A DNA stretch of 64,000 nucleotides from Planctomycetota bacterium. Lineage in GTDB: Bacteria; Planctomycetota; UBA8108; UBA1146. Positions 22,051-31,655 of this stretch are shown piece after piece. The position numbers and the translations under genes are program-made. Numbering within the stretch: the stretch's first letter is position 1; each line of letters starts with the position of its first letter. Under the pieces are notes generated by a model that saw only the letters and a list, made by a program, of their open reading frames with translations, was not told the origin of the DNA and ran no database searches. The DNA lies in the NCBI GenBank assembly GCA_016776905.1, contig JADHSM010000003.1:1-64000 (forward strand), given 5' to 3'.

Positions 22051-23519
22051 TACAGAGCCTCCAAGAAACGGATCACAGCTTCCTGATCCACAGCGGGGAG
22101 TGCTTCGTAGGCTTCCTTGATCGATTGAGATTCTCCGCCATGCAAAAGAATAGCGTCATGAAGAGAGTCCGCACGCCCGTCATGAAGCCAAGGTCCATGC
22201 AATCGAACTCCCCAAAGGGGCTGTGTCCGATATTCACTCCCGGTCACACTTGGAGTGATGGAACTAAACTGGGGCATACCCATCGATATCCCATCAGCGA
22301 GTTCCGGTCCCATGTCATGCAATAACAGATCGGTGTAAGCATCGAGAGGCCCGAAACCGGACTGAATCGCGGGAGTGTGGCATTTCACACAACCCAGATC
22401 AGCGAAGATCTGCTCTCCGAGAATCTCTTCTGAGCCCATCTCACCCCGCGGCGGAGGCGCAAGAAACTGACTGAAGACAACGATATCTCCGAAATCAGTC
22501 ACCGAAATCTCAGGGTCAGGAATGCCGTCATCGTCCGTCGTCGACTGATCGTAACCTGAAGAAACCTGCATAAAGGAGCTACTGACGATACCTGAGGAAC
22601 CAAAAAAAGGATCCGTCGTGATTCCCATTTGGTTATTGATGGCTCCGCGAAGGAAGGCCTCCAAGAAGTTCGCCTGAGCTTTAAAGCCAAATCTGCCCAT
22701 ATTCCCGAGCCCATCGGTATTAAATCGACCGCTGATCCCGTCTCCATCGTTGTCATTCGGATCAGAACGAGAAGCAATCTCTTGATTGGTGACCTGCTCA
22801 AAAAGGCCGACACCTAATCCCGGAGGAGCATTTCTTTGGGTGATCGTGACAGGCTGGCCTCCCACTTGGCTTGGGGTGGGAAATGAAGGACGAGGCCCAC
22901 CGGGAAGGGTGTAACTCGGCATCACAATACTGGGGACATCATCGGGTTCCCAAATCGGTCCCTGACTGCCCTCTTGCCCAACCGCAGCAAAGAAAAAGTT
23001 TCTGTAGAGAGGTGCAGATCCACCGACGACAGGAGTGCTATGACATGAAACACAACTGGTCGCATTATAGTAGGGTCCGAGGCCTTCTTCCGGAGTGAAC
23101 TGTTTTTTGGACAGCTCCCGTCCACGGATGAAGGAATCGAAAGTGGGCTGATCGAGTCCTGGAATTGCATCTCCAATGGTGCAAGTGGCGTAACTCAGAC
23201 ACGTCAGGGAGTCATTGGTCGGATCAGGTCCACACAGGGTGAAAGGAGCTGCAGGCTCCGAAGCTCCACTAAAAAGGTAACCAAACAGATTGACGGCATC
23301 TGCAACATTGATCGCGCCATCATCATTGATGTCATTGGAGTCTTCGCAATATGTAAACCCTCCAGAAAACATGTACGAGAGCATATTGACGCCGTCAGCA
23401 ATATTGACAGAGCCATCCTCATTCACATCTCCTCGGAGAAAATCTCTAGCTTCCAACTGTGTCGGCAGAGCGAAACACAGCGAACTGATGAGCATCAGTC
23501 CTACTAGATATTTTTGCAT
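22050..23519 (-). CDS. Di-heme oxidoreductase-like cytochrome c with N-terminal dockerin-like cassette
   Basis: 489 residues. The signal peptide covers residues 1-24. Residues about 28-113 are a two-repeat dockerin-like calcium-binding cassette (RGDVNEDGSVNIADGV, NDINDDGAINVADAV, and the Cys-rich close CGPDPTNDSLTC). The di-heme enzyme follows, with CVSCH at 156-160 and CVKCH near 390, and ends with PWLHDGRADSLHDAILLHGGE. It is paralogous to the next gene, with which it shares a TAATG overlap. An AGGAGG site precedes the ATG. The cassette at the N-terminus is unusual because the three other copies in this window are C-terminal. Confidence 0.88.
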   Translation of the reverse strand: MQKYLVGLMLISSLCFALPTQLEARDFLRGDVNEDGSVNIADGVNMLSYMFSGGFTYCEDSNDINDDGAINVADAVNLFGYLFSGASEPAAPFTLCGPDPTNDSLTCLSYATCTIGDAIPGLDQPTFDSFIRGRELSKKQFTPEEGLGPYYNATSCVSCHSTPVVGGSAPLYRNFFFAAVGQEGSQGPIWEPDDVPSIVMPSYTLPGGPRPSFPTPSQVGGQPVTITQRNAPPGLGVGLFEQVTNQEIASRSDPNDNDGDGISGRFNTDGLGNMGRFGFKAQANFLEAFLRGAINNQMGITTDPFFGSSGIVSSSFMQVSSGYDQSTTDDDGIPDPEISVTDFGDIVVFSQFLAPPPRGEMGSEEILGEQIFADLGCVKCHTPAIQSGFGPLDAYTDLLLHDMGPELADGISMGMPQFSSITPSVTGSEYRTQPLWGVRLHGPWLHDGRADSLHDAILLHGGESQSIKEAYEALPAVDQEAVIRFLEAL

Positions 23520-23822
23520 TGAGGCCTCCTACTCCATCAAGGCACCTTGAAAACTAAATCTCAATCGTCATCGACTGTAAGTGTCAAATACCACTTCGAC
23601 TCTTCATGAGTCAGTAAATGTGTCAGTAGCGATGATCCAATATCTTCAACTCGTGAGTCGATTTGCTCCTGAAAGAGCAAGGACTCCAAATCACTAAACC
23701 ACAAAATAGAGCCGTTAGAGATGGCTCTCTGGCACATATAGACTCTTCACCTATAGTACTCCTGATCCATAGGTCTACATAGCCCTAAAGCGAAGCGTGC
23801 TGGGTCGGCAATTGTGCTGAGA
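23520..23822. other. 303-base gap between the di-heme operon start and the TauE gene end
   Basis: It should carry the promoter of the minus-strand di-heme operon. Two short stem-loops are visible: GACTC/GAGTC at 23598-23612, and AGAGCC/GGCTCT at 23708-23728. No ORF, tRNA or recognisable riboswitch was found, and no clear -35/-10 pair stands out. Confidence 0.6.
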
Positions 23823-24659
23823 TCAATCCCTGAAGAGCATCATAAGGGCTAATGAGGTGCTGATCACGCCTACAGCGGGCCTCAGCCACTTCTCACCCCC
23901 CTTCACAATCCATAAACCGCCGAGATAACCTCCGATGGAGTACGCCACCAACAGCGGAAATGCCAATGACAGGGAAAAATACCCTTCATAAGCGTAATAA
24001 ATCCCTGCTACTGCGGAGAGAACCAAGACCGTCGTCACCTTCCAGCGGACTGCCGTTTCAAGAGGGATTCCCGAACGGGTAAACATCAGAATGATGAATG
24101 CGCCTATGCCTGCACCAATAAATCCTCCGTAGAGGCCGCAAGCCACACATCCCAATATCATGGGGAACCCCAACTTTGTTGGCGCATCTCCAGTCTTAAA
24201 TTCTTGACCTGTCTTCGCTTCATTCCTTGACCCCGAGAGCATGAAGAAACCCACAGCAAAGAGCACGAGGATACCGAGGGACTTACGGAATATTTCGGGA
24301 TCCAATATTCCTGCAAGCCACGCCCCAGGCAGAGCGAACAATCCAATGATCAAAGTGGGTAGCCCCGAATGAGAGACATTCCTGAATCCAAATCCGGCCT
24401 GAGAGCCCTTCTCTGGCTTTCTGGAAAAAGCCCAGACCGCCACCGCAGCTTGGAAGGCTACGCAGAGTCTGTTGGTACCATTTGCGGTATGAGGATCGAT
24501 CCCCACCACTTCAATGAGCATGGGTAGCACGAGAAGCGTTCCACCCCCAACGAGGGTGTTGATCACTCCGGCAAGAATACCTACAGGAACAATCAGTGCC
24601 CAAAACGAGGGCTCCATCATGAGCGGCTTCAGAATTTCGGTCAGCATGTCCGATTCCAA
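23823..24659 (-). CDS. TauE/SafE-family sulfite exporter-like membrane protein
   Basis: 278 residues from a TTG at 24659, preceded by AAGGGGAG at good spacing; the first in-frame ATG (24647) has no such site. About eight hydrophobic helices are present. The opening GILAGVINTLVGGGTLLVLPML and the internal repeat LGCVACGLYGGFIGAGIGAF are the two half-repeats of the TauE/SafE (DUF81) family, which export sulfite, sulfoacetate or related anions. It stands alone, back-to-back with korA, so substrate cannot be inferred from neighbours. Confidence 0.9.
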   Translation of the reverse strand: MESDMLTEILKPLMMEPSFWALIVPVGILAGVINTLVGGGTLLVLPMLIEVVGIDPHTANGTNRLCVAFQAAVAVWAFSRKPEKGSQAGFGFRNVSHSGLPTLIIGLFALPGAWLAGILDPEIFRKSLGILVLFAVGFFMLSGSRNEAKTGQEFKTGDAPTKLGFPMILGCVACGLYGGFIGAGIGAFIILMFTRSGIPLETAVRWKVTTVLVLSAVAGIYYAYEGYFSLSLAFPLLVAYSIGGYLGGLWIVKGGEKWLRPAVGVISTSLALMMLFRD

Positions 24660-24838
24660 CTCACACTCCCCTTGATCCTTGATGGTCGTGAACTCCCCAG
24701 CAAGGTCTCACAGGATGGGCTCCACAGCCAGTCGTGCTTGGCACTCCTATGGGAAGACTTGATTCGAAGCTCTCAGGAGTCGATCCTCTAAGCATCGACG
24801 AGGGCCCATGGCGGGTACCCGACCGACAGGAGGCCAGC

Positions 24839-26626
24839 ATGGAACCGATCGTGAATGATTTTTCCATCCGCATTGCCACACCCAATGGTACCGGCAGTCA
24901 AACATCAAATATCGTGATCCATCGCGCCCTATTGCGAATGGGTCTCGCTGCAAATGCAAAAAACCTGTTCCCATCCAACATCGCAGGACTCCCGACCTGG
25001 TATCAAATCAGGGTCAGCCCTGGAGGTTGGCAAACGATGGCCGAGTCTTGGGACGTGCTTCTTCCGCTCAATCAAGCCACGATTGGTAAAGACCTCCGGG
25101 AGAGTCGTCCGGGAACTGTCGTCATCGATAATAGTGACTGGAAAACAGCCGAAAGTGTTTTTAAAGGACTGGTGCGATATCCAGTACCTTTCGACAAACT
25201 GGCGAGAACCATCGACAATGCAAAACTGAGACCCCGACTCAAGAACCTTATCTACGTTGGAGTCGTTGCGTGGCTCTTCGACATTCCGATCGCGTCCGTA
25301 AAGGAAGCCCTCGAAACAGTATTCCCAGGTAAACCTGAAGTCGTCGATCTCAACGTACAAGCCGCAATGATCGGGTTTGATTACGCTTTAGAAAACTTTT
25401 CTAAACAAGATCCCTTCCGAGTTGAGCCTGCTGATCAAGTGGGAGAGAAAATCCTCATCGATGGAAATGAAGCGGCAGCATTGGGAGCGATCTGGGGCGG
25501 TGTTTCACTCGTCTCTTGGTATCCCATCACGCCGGCCTCTTCACTTGCGGAAGCTTTAGAAAAACACATTGGCAAAGTTCGAGAAAAAGATCCTGAAAAA
25601 GGAAATCGGTTTGTCATTGTCCAGGCTGAAGACGAACTCGCAGCAGTCGGAATGGCTTTGGGGGCAGGCTGGGCTGGAGTCCGATCCATGACCTCCACGA
25701 GTGGTCCGGGAATCTCATTGATGGCCGAAAATTTAGGTCTGGGATACTTTACGGAAATCCCGACAGTCATCTATGACGTTCAGAGAGTAGGCCCTTCCAC
25801 CGGCCTCCCAACTCGAACCCAACAAAGCGATCTCTTGCAGGTCGTATTTCATTCTCATGGAGATACCCGATTCCCATTACTCTTGCCTGCAACCCCAAAA
25901 GAGGCGTTTGATATGTCCTGCCAATCCTACGATCTGGCAGAGAAGTACCAAACTCCTGTGATCTTCATGTCTGATCTAGATCTTGGGATGAATAACTGGG
26001 TTTGTGATCCACTCGAAGAACCCGAGGAAGATTTCGACAGAGGCAAGATTGCCACCGATGAAGTGATCGGTCGTCTCGAAAATTGGGGCCGCTATCGTGA
26101 CGTGGATGGCGACGGAATCCCATACAGAACTATTCCCGGAGTAACCTTACACCCGGACGCGGCGCATTTGACTCGTGGCTCCGGACACGATGAAGATGCA
26201 AACTACAGTGAAGACCCTTCCGTCTATTCCAACAACCTCGATCGAATCGCCCGCAAGATTGCTGGAATGGTGGTCGATCTTCCCAAGCCCATCATTGAAA
26301 TGGGTTCGGGCTCGATGGGTGTGATCGCCTTCGGAACGACCGAGTGGTCTCTGAGAGAAGCTTTCGCAGAAATGGAAAATGTCCCCAGTTACATGCGACT
26401 GAGAAGTTTTCCTTTCCATGAATCAGTCCGTGAGTTTATTCAAGACTGCGAAACAGTCGTGGTCATCGAACAGAATCAACAGGGCCAAATGGCCCACCTG
26501 CTGCGTATGGAATTCCCTGATCTAGCACCGAGAATCGAATCCCGTACCTATTACGGTGGTCTTCCGTTGTCTGCAAAATTTGTCAGCGACGCCATCCTTA
26601 ACTGCCAAGAAGTGGAGGCACGATGA
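24839..26626 (+). CDS. korA: 2-oxoacid:ferredoxin oxidoreductase, fused gamma-alpha subunit
   Basis: 595 residues from the ATG at 24839, which has AGGAGGCCAGC just upstream; the frame is open back to 24734, but without a ribosome site. Residues 1 to about 195 are the gamma domain (GTGSQTSNIV near 18). The alpha/pyrimidine-binding part begins around GNEAAALGAIWGG (209-221) with SWYPITPASS. The domain order matches 2-oxoglutarate ferredoxin oxidoreductase KorA of the fused type, which makes succinyl-CoA with reduced ferredoxin in place of 2-oxoglutarate dehydrogenase. The start of korB overlaps its stop. 2-Oxoglutarate specificity is likely but not proven from sequence. Confidence 0.93.
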   Translation: MEPIVNDFSIRIATPNGTGSQTSNIVIHRALLRMGLAANAKNLFPSNIAGLPTWYQIRVSPGGWQTMAESWDVLLPLNQATIGKDLRESRPGTVVIDNSDWKTAESVFKGLVRYPVPFDKLARTIDNAKLRPRLKNLIYVGVVAWLFDIPIASVKEALETVFPGKPEVVDLNVQAAMIGFDYALENFSKQDPFRVEPADQVGEKILIDGNEAAALGAIWGGVSLVSWYPITPASSLAEALEKHIGKVREKDPEKGNRFVIVQAEDELAAVGMALGAGWAGVRSMTSTSGPGISLMAENLGLGYFTEIPTVIYDVQRVGPSTGLPTRTQQSDLLQVVFHSHGDTRFPLLLPATPKEAFDMSCQSYDLAEKYQTPVIFMSDLDLGMNNWVCDPLEEPEEDFDRGKIATDEVIGRLENWGRYRDVDGDGIPYRTIPGVTLHPDAAHLTRGSGHDEDANYSEDPSVYSNNLDRIARKIAGMVVDLPKPIIEMGSGSMGVIAFGTTEWSLREAFAEMENVPSYMRLRSFPFHESVREFIQDCETVVVIEQNQQGQMAHLLRMEFPDLAPRIESRTYYGGLPLSAKFVSDAILNCQEVEAR

Positions 26627-27660
26627 GCGAGGAAAAAGCACCTGCAGTCAACTCTTTGGGTTTGACTAAAACAGAATACAAGGCCGGAGCCTCCACCATG
26701 TGTAAGGGTTGCGGTCACGACCGCATCTCAGAAGCCATCATTCAGGCCTGTTATGACCTCGGCGTAGACGGACGCAACGTGCTCAAAATGAGTGGTATCG
26801 GATGCAGTTCAAAAACACCCGCATACTTTTTGGGACAATCCATGGGCCTAAATTCGACTCATGGTCGTATGCCCAGTTTTGCAACCGGAGCACATCTTGC
26901 CAATTCCTCGATGATGCCAATTGGAGTCAGTGGAGACGGTGACTCTGCCAGTATTGGGATGGGGCAATTGGTTCATATGATCAGACGTAATCCCAAAATC
27001 GTCTACATCATTGAGAACAACGGAGTCTACGGACTTACCAAAGGTCAATTCTCGGCTACGGCTGATCGTAAAAGCCCATCCAAACGAGGTAAGTTTCCTC
27101 GCGAAGACTCTATCGACCTGTGTGGCCTTGCGCTCGAACTGGGTGCGCCATTCGTCGCACGATCCTTCAGTGGTGATAAGAAACAATTGGTACCTATCCT
27201 TAAGGCAGCATTTGCATTCGACGGATTGGCATTCATTGACGTCATCTCACCCTGCGTCACCTTCAATAATCACGAAGGTTCGACGAAGTCTTACACCCAT
27301 CAAAAAGAGCATGGTGTCAGTTACCACGACCCCTACTTTGTTGCTCCGAAGGAGCAAATCGACATCGAGTACGAAGAGGGCCATCTGCAAGAAGTCACTC
27401 TGCATGACGGATCAAAACTGGTCTTGAGAAAACTGGACGAGGACCACAACCCTGCTGAGATCGAATCTGCAACGAATCTATTGCACGAAACAAGAGCGCG
27501 AGGAGAAATCCTCACCGGATTGATTCATGTGGATGTCGACCAACCCTCACTCGTTGAAGCGACGGGTATGACACGGGAACCATTGGTGGATCAAGTCCAG
27601 GGAGACTTGAGACCTGTAAATGGAGTTCTCCAGAAAATGAACGACAGTTTCAGAATCTAA
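26623..27660 (+). CDS. korB: 2-oxoacid:ferredoxin oxidoreductase, beta (TPP) subunit
   Basis: 345 residues, coupled to korA by an ATGA overlap. The thiamine diphosphate motif GDGD (104-107) through ENNGVYGLTKGQ (131-142) is intact. Candidate [4Fe-4S] ligands are Cys27 and Cys30 (MCKGCGHD), Cys61 (GIGCSS) and Cys211 (SPCVTF), the usual four of the beta subunit. With KorA it forms the complete catalytic heterodimer; no separate ferredoxin-like delta subunit is encoded next to it. It ends 6 bases from the stop of the convergent pmbA gene, with no room for a terminator between them. Confidence 0.94.
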   Translation: MSEEKAPAVNSLGLTKTEYKAGASTMCKGCGHDRISEAIIQACYDLGVDGRNVLKMSGIGCSSKTPAYFLGQSMGLNSTHGRMPSFATGAHLANSSMMPIGVSGDGDSASIGMGQLVHMIRRNPKIVYIIENNGVYGLTKGQFSATADRKSPSKRGKFPREDSIDLCGLALELGAPFVARSFSGDKKQLVPILKAAFAFDGLAFIDVISPCVTFNNHEGSTKSYTHQKEHGVSYHDPYFVAPKEQIDIEYEEGHLQEVTLHDGSKLVLRKLDEDHNPAEIESATNLLHETRARGEILTGLIHVDVDQPSLVEATGMTREPLVDQVQGDLRPVNGVLQKMNDSFRI

Positions 27661-27666
27661 CCTGAT

Positions 27667-28992
27667 TTAAGCGACGACTCTCAGACCATCGACAAGGATG
27701 CCGGGTAATGAATTTCCTCTAGGATGACGGCTGACGTATGAATGCGTATCAGCAAGGATCTCCGATTGATCTCCGATTTGTAGCAGCCCCTCTCCGAGGA
27801 GCCTCAGCACTGAATCGTCGATACGAACCGTGCCCACGGGGCCGACCGGCTTTCCATTGCGAACCCTTAGGGCAATCCAACGGGTGACTCCAGTAACACG
27901 CGCGCCTTCGCGAGCAGCCATATTGCAATAATGCACATGAGATAACCACAGGCCATCCCCCACCGCTTCGAAGGTTTGATCCGATGAAAGATCACCTGTC
28001 GACATCTCCATCGCTGAAACCTGTTCGTCGCCATTAACGCCATTGGAATTAAGACCCAATTCCATCGCTGTTCTTGGACTGGTCAGTCGACCTGTCCCCA
28101 CTCCTGAATCAATTAATGGAATGGTATCCGGTAAAGAAAATCCAAGATCTCCAAATGAAGGCGCGCCGACAGCAAGAGGACGTTCATGAATACTCACTCG
28201 AGAGTCGAGCACTCGACCGTTATGTAGTGATGTAAATGGACTGGAACCTTTCGCAAGAGCTCTTGCTGAAAAAGCACCGTTCCATAGCAACGGCCCCAAC
28301 AGATCACGCAGCGCTGCAGGTTCAAGCCATGTTCGATACTCACCAGCCGCAGGAGTGTCCATAGGACGGGAGAGAAGTTCCAACGAACTGAGTGCTCTAT
28401 CTTTGCGCAGTTGCGCTTCTTCAGGATTCCAATCTCTTCCAGACCATGTCCACTTTGCAGCTCCAGAGTGCTGCGTCAGGTGCATGGACCCGTCAATTAA
28501 AGTAAGAGGAGCTTCGTACCATCTCCTCACAGCATTAGAGGTGGCCATACCTCTGTACATGATTCCCGTCATGGCAATACCGCACGATTCAGCGAGAGGT
28601 ATCTCACCCGCCAATGTTTGAATCATTTCACTCTTGCTCGGGAGCTCTCCCTCGAACCGTGATTCACTACTCCCGGAATCAGGGAGTGGCGGAAGATGAG
28701 GATCCTCTGACAACGACTCGAGAGTACGAGAGAGTTTGTCCAATGCCGCACGGAGAGGAGATCGGTCAGTAGACATATCACCCGAAAGCATCAGGTTCAT
28801 CCGAACCTCTCGCCCTGAAGAGCGGAGTGCCAACTCTAAATTACGCTGCTCGATGGAGCCCGCTTGGCGAATCTTACCTGCTGAAATTCTGGAGAACCCA
28901 GTTCTCTCTCCCTTGAGGTGTAGAGAGATTTCCTCGCCAGGAGATAAAAGCGATTCGGAATAGTCTGCAATCTCATAAAACCAGGACTGCAT
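27667..28992 (-). CDS. pmbA: TldE/PmbA-like subunit of the TldD/TldE peptidase
   Basis: 441 residues. It lies directly after tldD with a one-base overlap (TAATG), and has the overall fold markers of the family's non-catalytic partner: an early HLKGERTGFSRI-like strand, GLGFSLPDTIPLIDSGV, a long central region ending in ALRVRNGKPVGPVGTVRIDDSVLRLL, and no HExxxH site. TldD/TldE complexes trim modified peptides such as microcin B17 and help degrade CcdA in E. coli. The sequence is diverged, so the TldE call rests partly on position. No precursor peptide gene was found nearby. Confidence 0.85.
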   Translation of the reverse strand: MQSWFYEIADYSESLLSPGEEISLHLKGERTGFSRISAGKIRQAGSIEQRNLELALRSSGREVRMNLMLSGDMSTDRSPLRAALDKLSRTLESLSEDPHLPPLPDSGSSESRFEGELPSKSEMIQTLAGEIPLAESCGIAMTGIMYRGMATSNAVRRWYEAPLTLIDGSMHLTQHSGAAKWTWSGRDWNPEEAQLRKDRALSSLELLSRPMDTPAAGEYRTWLEPAALRDLLGPLLWNGAFSARALAKGSSPFTSLHNGRVLDSRVSIHERPLAVGAPSFGDLGFSLPDTIPLIDSGVGTGRLTSPRTAMELGLNSNGVNGDEQVSAMEMSTGDLSSDQTFEAVGDGLWLSHVHYCNMAAREGARVTGVTRWIALRVRNGKPVGPVGTVRIDDSVLRLLGEGLLQIGDQSEILADTHSYVSRHPRGNSLPGILVDGLRVVA

Positions 28993-30437
28993 TATCCCTC
29001 CCTTCCGAAGACTTCAAGGTCCCTGAAGCGGCAAGCCGGCATGGCATGACCCACGAACACCATTTGGTTCGGCTCACCCTTGCCACAATTAGGAGTACCC
29101 CGCACTTGCCAAGTGTCTGCATCCCCAACAGCATCGAGAGAATTCCAGAAGGGAATTGTCGTGCTACGGTAACCCGCATCTTTGACTCGAGTTGTCAGTT
29201 CACCATTTTCGATTAATCGAGCATCCTCCACACCAAACTGGAATTTCCAACGCCGATCGTCGATAGACCAAGAAGAATTGACGTCGAGCCAAATTCCGTT
29301 TTCGACTCCTCCAATAAGATCTTTCATGGGAGTTTTACCCGGCTCGATATTCAGATTTGCCATTCGATCGATGGGAGGCCTATTCCATGAACATGCACGG
29401 GTTACAGCGATCGCCTCATCCTCCATGTCCAATCTTTGTGCGCTGAGAGATCCTCCGATCCCTCGAACAAGACGTCCCTTATCGATAAGGCTGACCTTTT
29501 CTGCTTCAAGGCCTTCGTCATCAAAGCCAGTACTACAAACTTCACCTTCGACTCCTGGATCGATCACGACATCCAGAATTTCTGGACCCCATCTGAGTGA
29601 TCCCAAATCCTCAGTTTTTACAAAGCTAGTCCCCCCATAGTTTCGTTCATCGCCAAGAATACGATCTAATTCCAACGCATGACCGATCGATTCATGGACT
29701 TGAAGAACCATTTGGGCAGGGCCAATGACCGCATCCATGATTCCACTGGGACATATCGGAGCGAGAAGAGTTTCGAGAGCGTCTTCTCTAATTTGAGAAC
29801 CCAACCCATCGAAATTCACCTTGTCTAATACTTCCAAACCACCCAACTGGGCATCGCTGCGTCCCCCATTGGTTCGAGTTTGAACATCCGATCCATCAGA
29901 GGCGAGGACCTGCAACCATGGAATGATACGATCATGCTTTTGCTTTATGACGACCTCATCCGTCGTCACCAAAGTTGTCTCTGAACAAGATCGTGAAAGA
30001 GAAGCGACACGTTGCACAACTCTTTCATCTCCCGCCATAGAGAGGCAGGAAGATCTCAGTCTGTCGACAATTTCTTTGGGAGTACTTTCTTCCCATGGTT
30101 TCTCAACGGGATGGCTCCAAGTTCCAGATCTCTGCGGACGAGGTGCCTTGGAAAAATCCACCACTCCTTGATCCGAAGCAGCGTGAGCCCAATCGAGAGC
30201 GACTCGGGCAGCCTGATAGAGTCCACCAGGGGAAAGATCACACGTAGCAGCAATGCCTTGCCCGTTGCCAGAGACAACCGTAATCATGGCTCCGCGATCG
30301 GTGGTCGACCTCGGCGGAAGAAGGGCATCGTCGCGAACCGTATAGGACTCATTATGAGTTTCTACGATTCTCAGGGAACACCACGTTCCCCGGGGGGCCA
30401 CTCTTCCTAATAATTCCTGAATCTCCTGAGGTGTCAT
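28992..30437 (-). CDS. tldD: Metalloprotease TldD
   Basis: 481 residues. The family's HExxxH zinc site is present as H248-E249-S-I-G-H253 in QVHESIGHALELDR, with the downstream glycine-rich VIDPGVEGEVCSTGFDDEG segment. The C-terminal CRFRDLEVFG is also typical. The ATG at 30437 follows GGAGGAATTTTA. It is coupled to the pmbA-like gene and lies 15 bases after nagA, so all four minus-strand genes from the ROK kinase onwards may be one transcript. It acts in the cytoplasm. Confidence 0.93.
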   Translation of the reverse strand: MTPQEIQELLGRVAPRGTWCSLRIVETHNESYTVRDDALLPPRSTTDRGAMITVVSGNGQGIAATCDLSPGGLYQAARVALDWAHAASDQGVVDFSKAPRPQRSGTWSHPVEKPWEESTPKEIVDRLRSSCLSMAGDERVVQRVASLSRSCSETTLVTTDEVVIKQKHDRIIPWLQVLASDGSDVQTRTNGGRSDAQLGGLEVLDKVNFDGLGSQIREDALETLLAPICPSGIMDAVIGPAQMVLQVHESIGHALELDRILGDERNYGGTSFVKTEDLGSLRWGPEILDVVIDPGVEGEVCSTGFDDEGLEAEKVSLIDKGRLVRGIGGSLSAQRLDMEDEAIAVTRACSWNRPPIDRMANLNIEPGKTPMKDLIGGVENGIWLDVNSSWSIDDRRWKFQFGVEDARLIENGELTTRVKDAGYRSTTIPFWNSLDAVGDADTWQVRGTPNCGKGEPNQMVFVGHAMPACRFRDLEVFGREG

Positions 30438-30452
30438 TAAAATTCCTCCAGA

Positions 30453-31646
30453 TCAAAGTACGCGTTGCACGACAGCGGGTAGTCGAGGTCCGTCAGCATC
30501 TTCGACCGATAGCCCTCCACGTAATACAGCATCAACCCCGTCAGCTCCATGTATGACAAGGTCCGCACGGTAATCCGTACGAATACTGCCACGTCTTGGT
30601 AGCCCAATATCTTCAGCAGCATTGAGTGAACCCATTGCCTGAAGCTCAACTCCACTCAAACCCAATTCTTTTTCTGTTCTCGACAGTGCCTCAGGTAGAA
30701 GAGTCACACTCCCGGCGAGAGTCCCGTCTACCAAAGTCGCCCTGTGGCCATCTGAGCAAACTTCTTGACCACAAAAGACTCCTGTTGAAACTCCCATTCC
30801 AGCAAGTGGCATGGCATCACTTACGGCGATTAATCCATGCGCACCTTTCAATTTAAGAGCAAGTTTTACGAGATCATTCGAAAGATGATGCCCATCAAGA
30901 ATCACTTCACAACGAACTCGCTCGTCAAGAAGCAAGACTCCAACAGGACCAGGATCCCTATGATGCATCGCTGGCATGGCATTGCACAGATGGGTGCAGC
31001 GCCTCGCGCCGGATTCAATTGCTAATCGCGTTTCTTCTGCTGTAGCACACGTATGCCCAATAGATCCTTTGACTCCCACCATCGAAAACTTTTTCTGGGA
31101 AGCGAATGGAACTTCTTCGGGCGCAAATGTCATGATCCGTAGTTTGCCTCCAGCAGCTTCCAACAATCTATTCATCAACTCGTCATCCCAAGAGAGTACA
31201 CCTGATTCAGGCAATGCTCCCCTGCGGCCCGCAGAAACAAAGGGACCTTCAAGGTGAATCCCCATGATGGAAGGGCTCAGCTCTGCTGCTCTGGCGCAAT
31301 TGGCAAGCGCATCCTTCATCGCGTCTTCGGGTCCTGGAACAATTGTGGGATAGATGCTCGTGATCCCTGTTCTTGCAAGATCCTCTGCACAAGATGCCAA
31401 GGTTTCTGCATCGGCTTGATTAAAATCCACACCATTGGCCCCATGAATATGGGTATCGATAAAGCCAGGAGTGACCCTGCGTCCACCGAGGTCCCAGACT
31501 TCATCCCCATTTGCCGTCCCCACAGGAGCCAGTCCCACAATCACAGCACCTTCGAGAACCATATCGGCATTCACGACACGGTCCGGCAGGGCCAATTGGC
31601 CATCCCTTAAAACTACTCGAATATCGGACACTTCTGGGTTGCTCAA
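30453..31646 (-). CDS. nagA: N-acetylglucosamine-6-phosphate deacetylase
   Basis: 397 residues from a TTG at 31646, preceded by GAGGAGATAAG. It removes acetate from GlcNAc-6-P. Amidohydrolase motifs are HIHG (66-69), HLEGPF with the metal ligand Glu133, GHTCA, THLCNAMPAMHHRDPG, DGHHLS, and SDAMPLAGM with the catalytic Asp. Normal family length. The ROK kinase gene ends 9 bases upstream, so phosphorylation and deacetylation of amino sugar would be made together, consistent with peptidoglycan or chitin sugar recycling. Confidence 0.94.
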   Translation of the reverse strand: MSNPEVSDIRVVLRDGQLALPDRVVNADMVLEGAVIVGLAPVGTANGDEVWDLGGRRVTPGFIDTHIHGANGVDFNQADAETLASCAEDLARTGITSIYPTIVPGPEDAMKDALANCARAAELSPSIMGIHLEGPFVSAGRRGALPESGVLSWDDELMNRLLEAAGGKLRIMTFAPEEVPFASQKKFSMVGVKGSIGHTCATAEETRLAIESGARRCTHLCNAMPAMHHRDPGPVGVLLLDERVRCEVILDGHHLSNDLVKLALKLKGAHGLIAVSDAMPLAGMGVSTGVFCGQEVCSDGHRATLVDGTLAGSVTLLPEALSRTEKELGLSGVELQAMGSLNAAEDIGLPRRGSIRTDYRADLVIHGADGVDAVLRGGLSVEDADGPRLPAVVQRVL

Positions 31647-31655
31647 CTTATCTCC

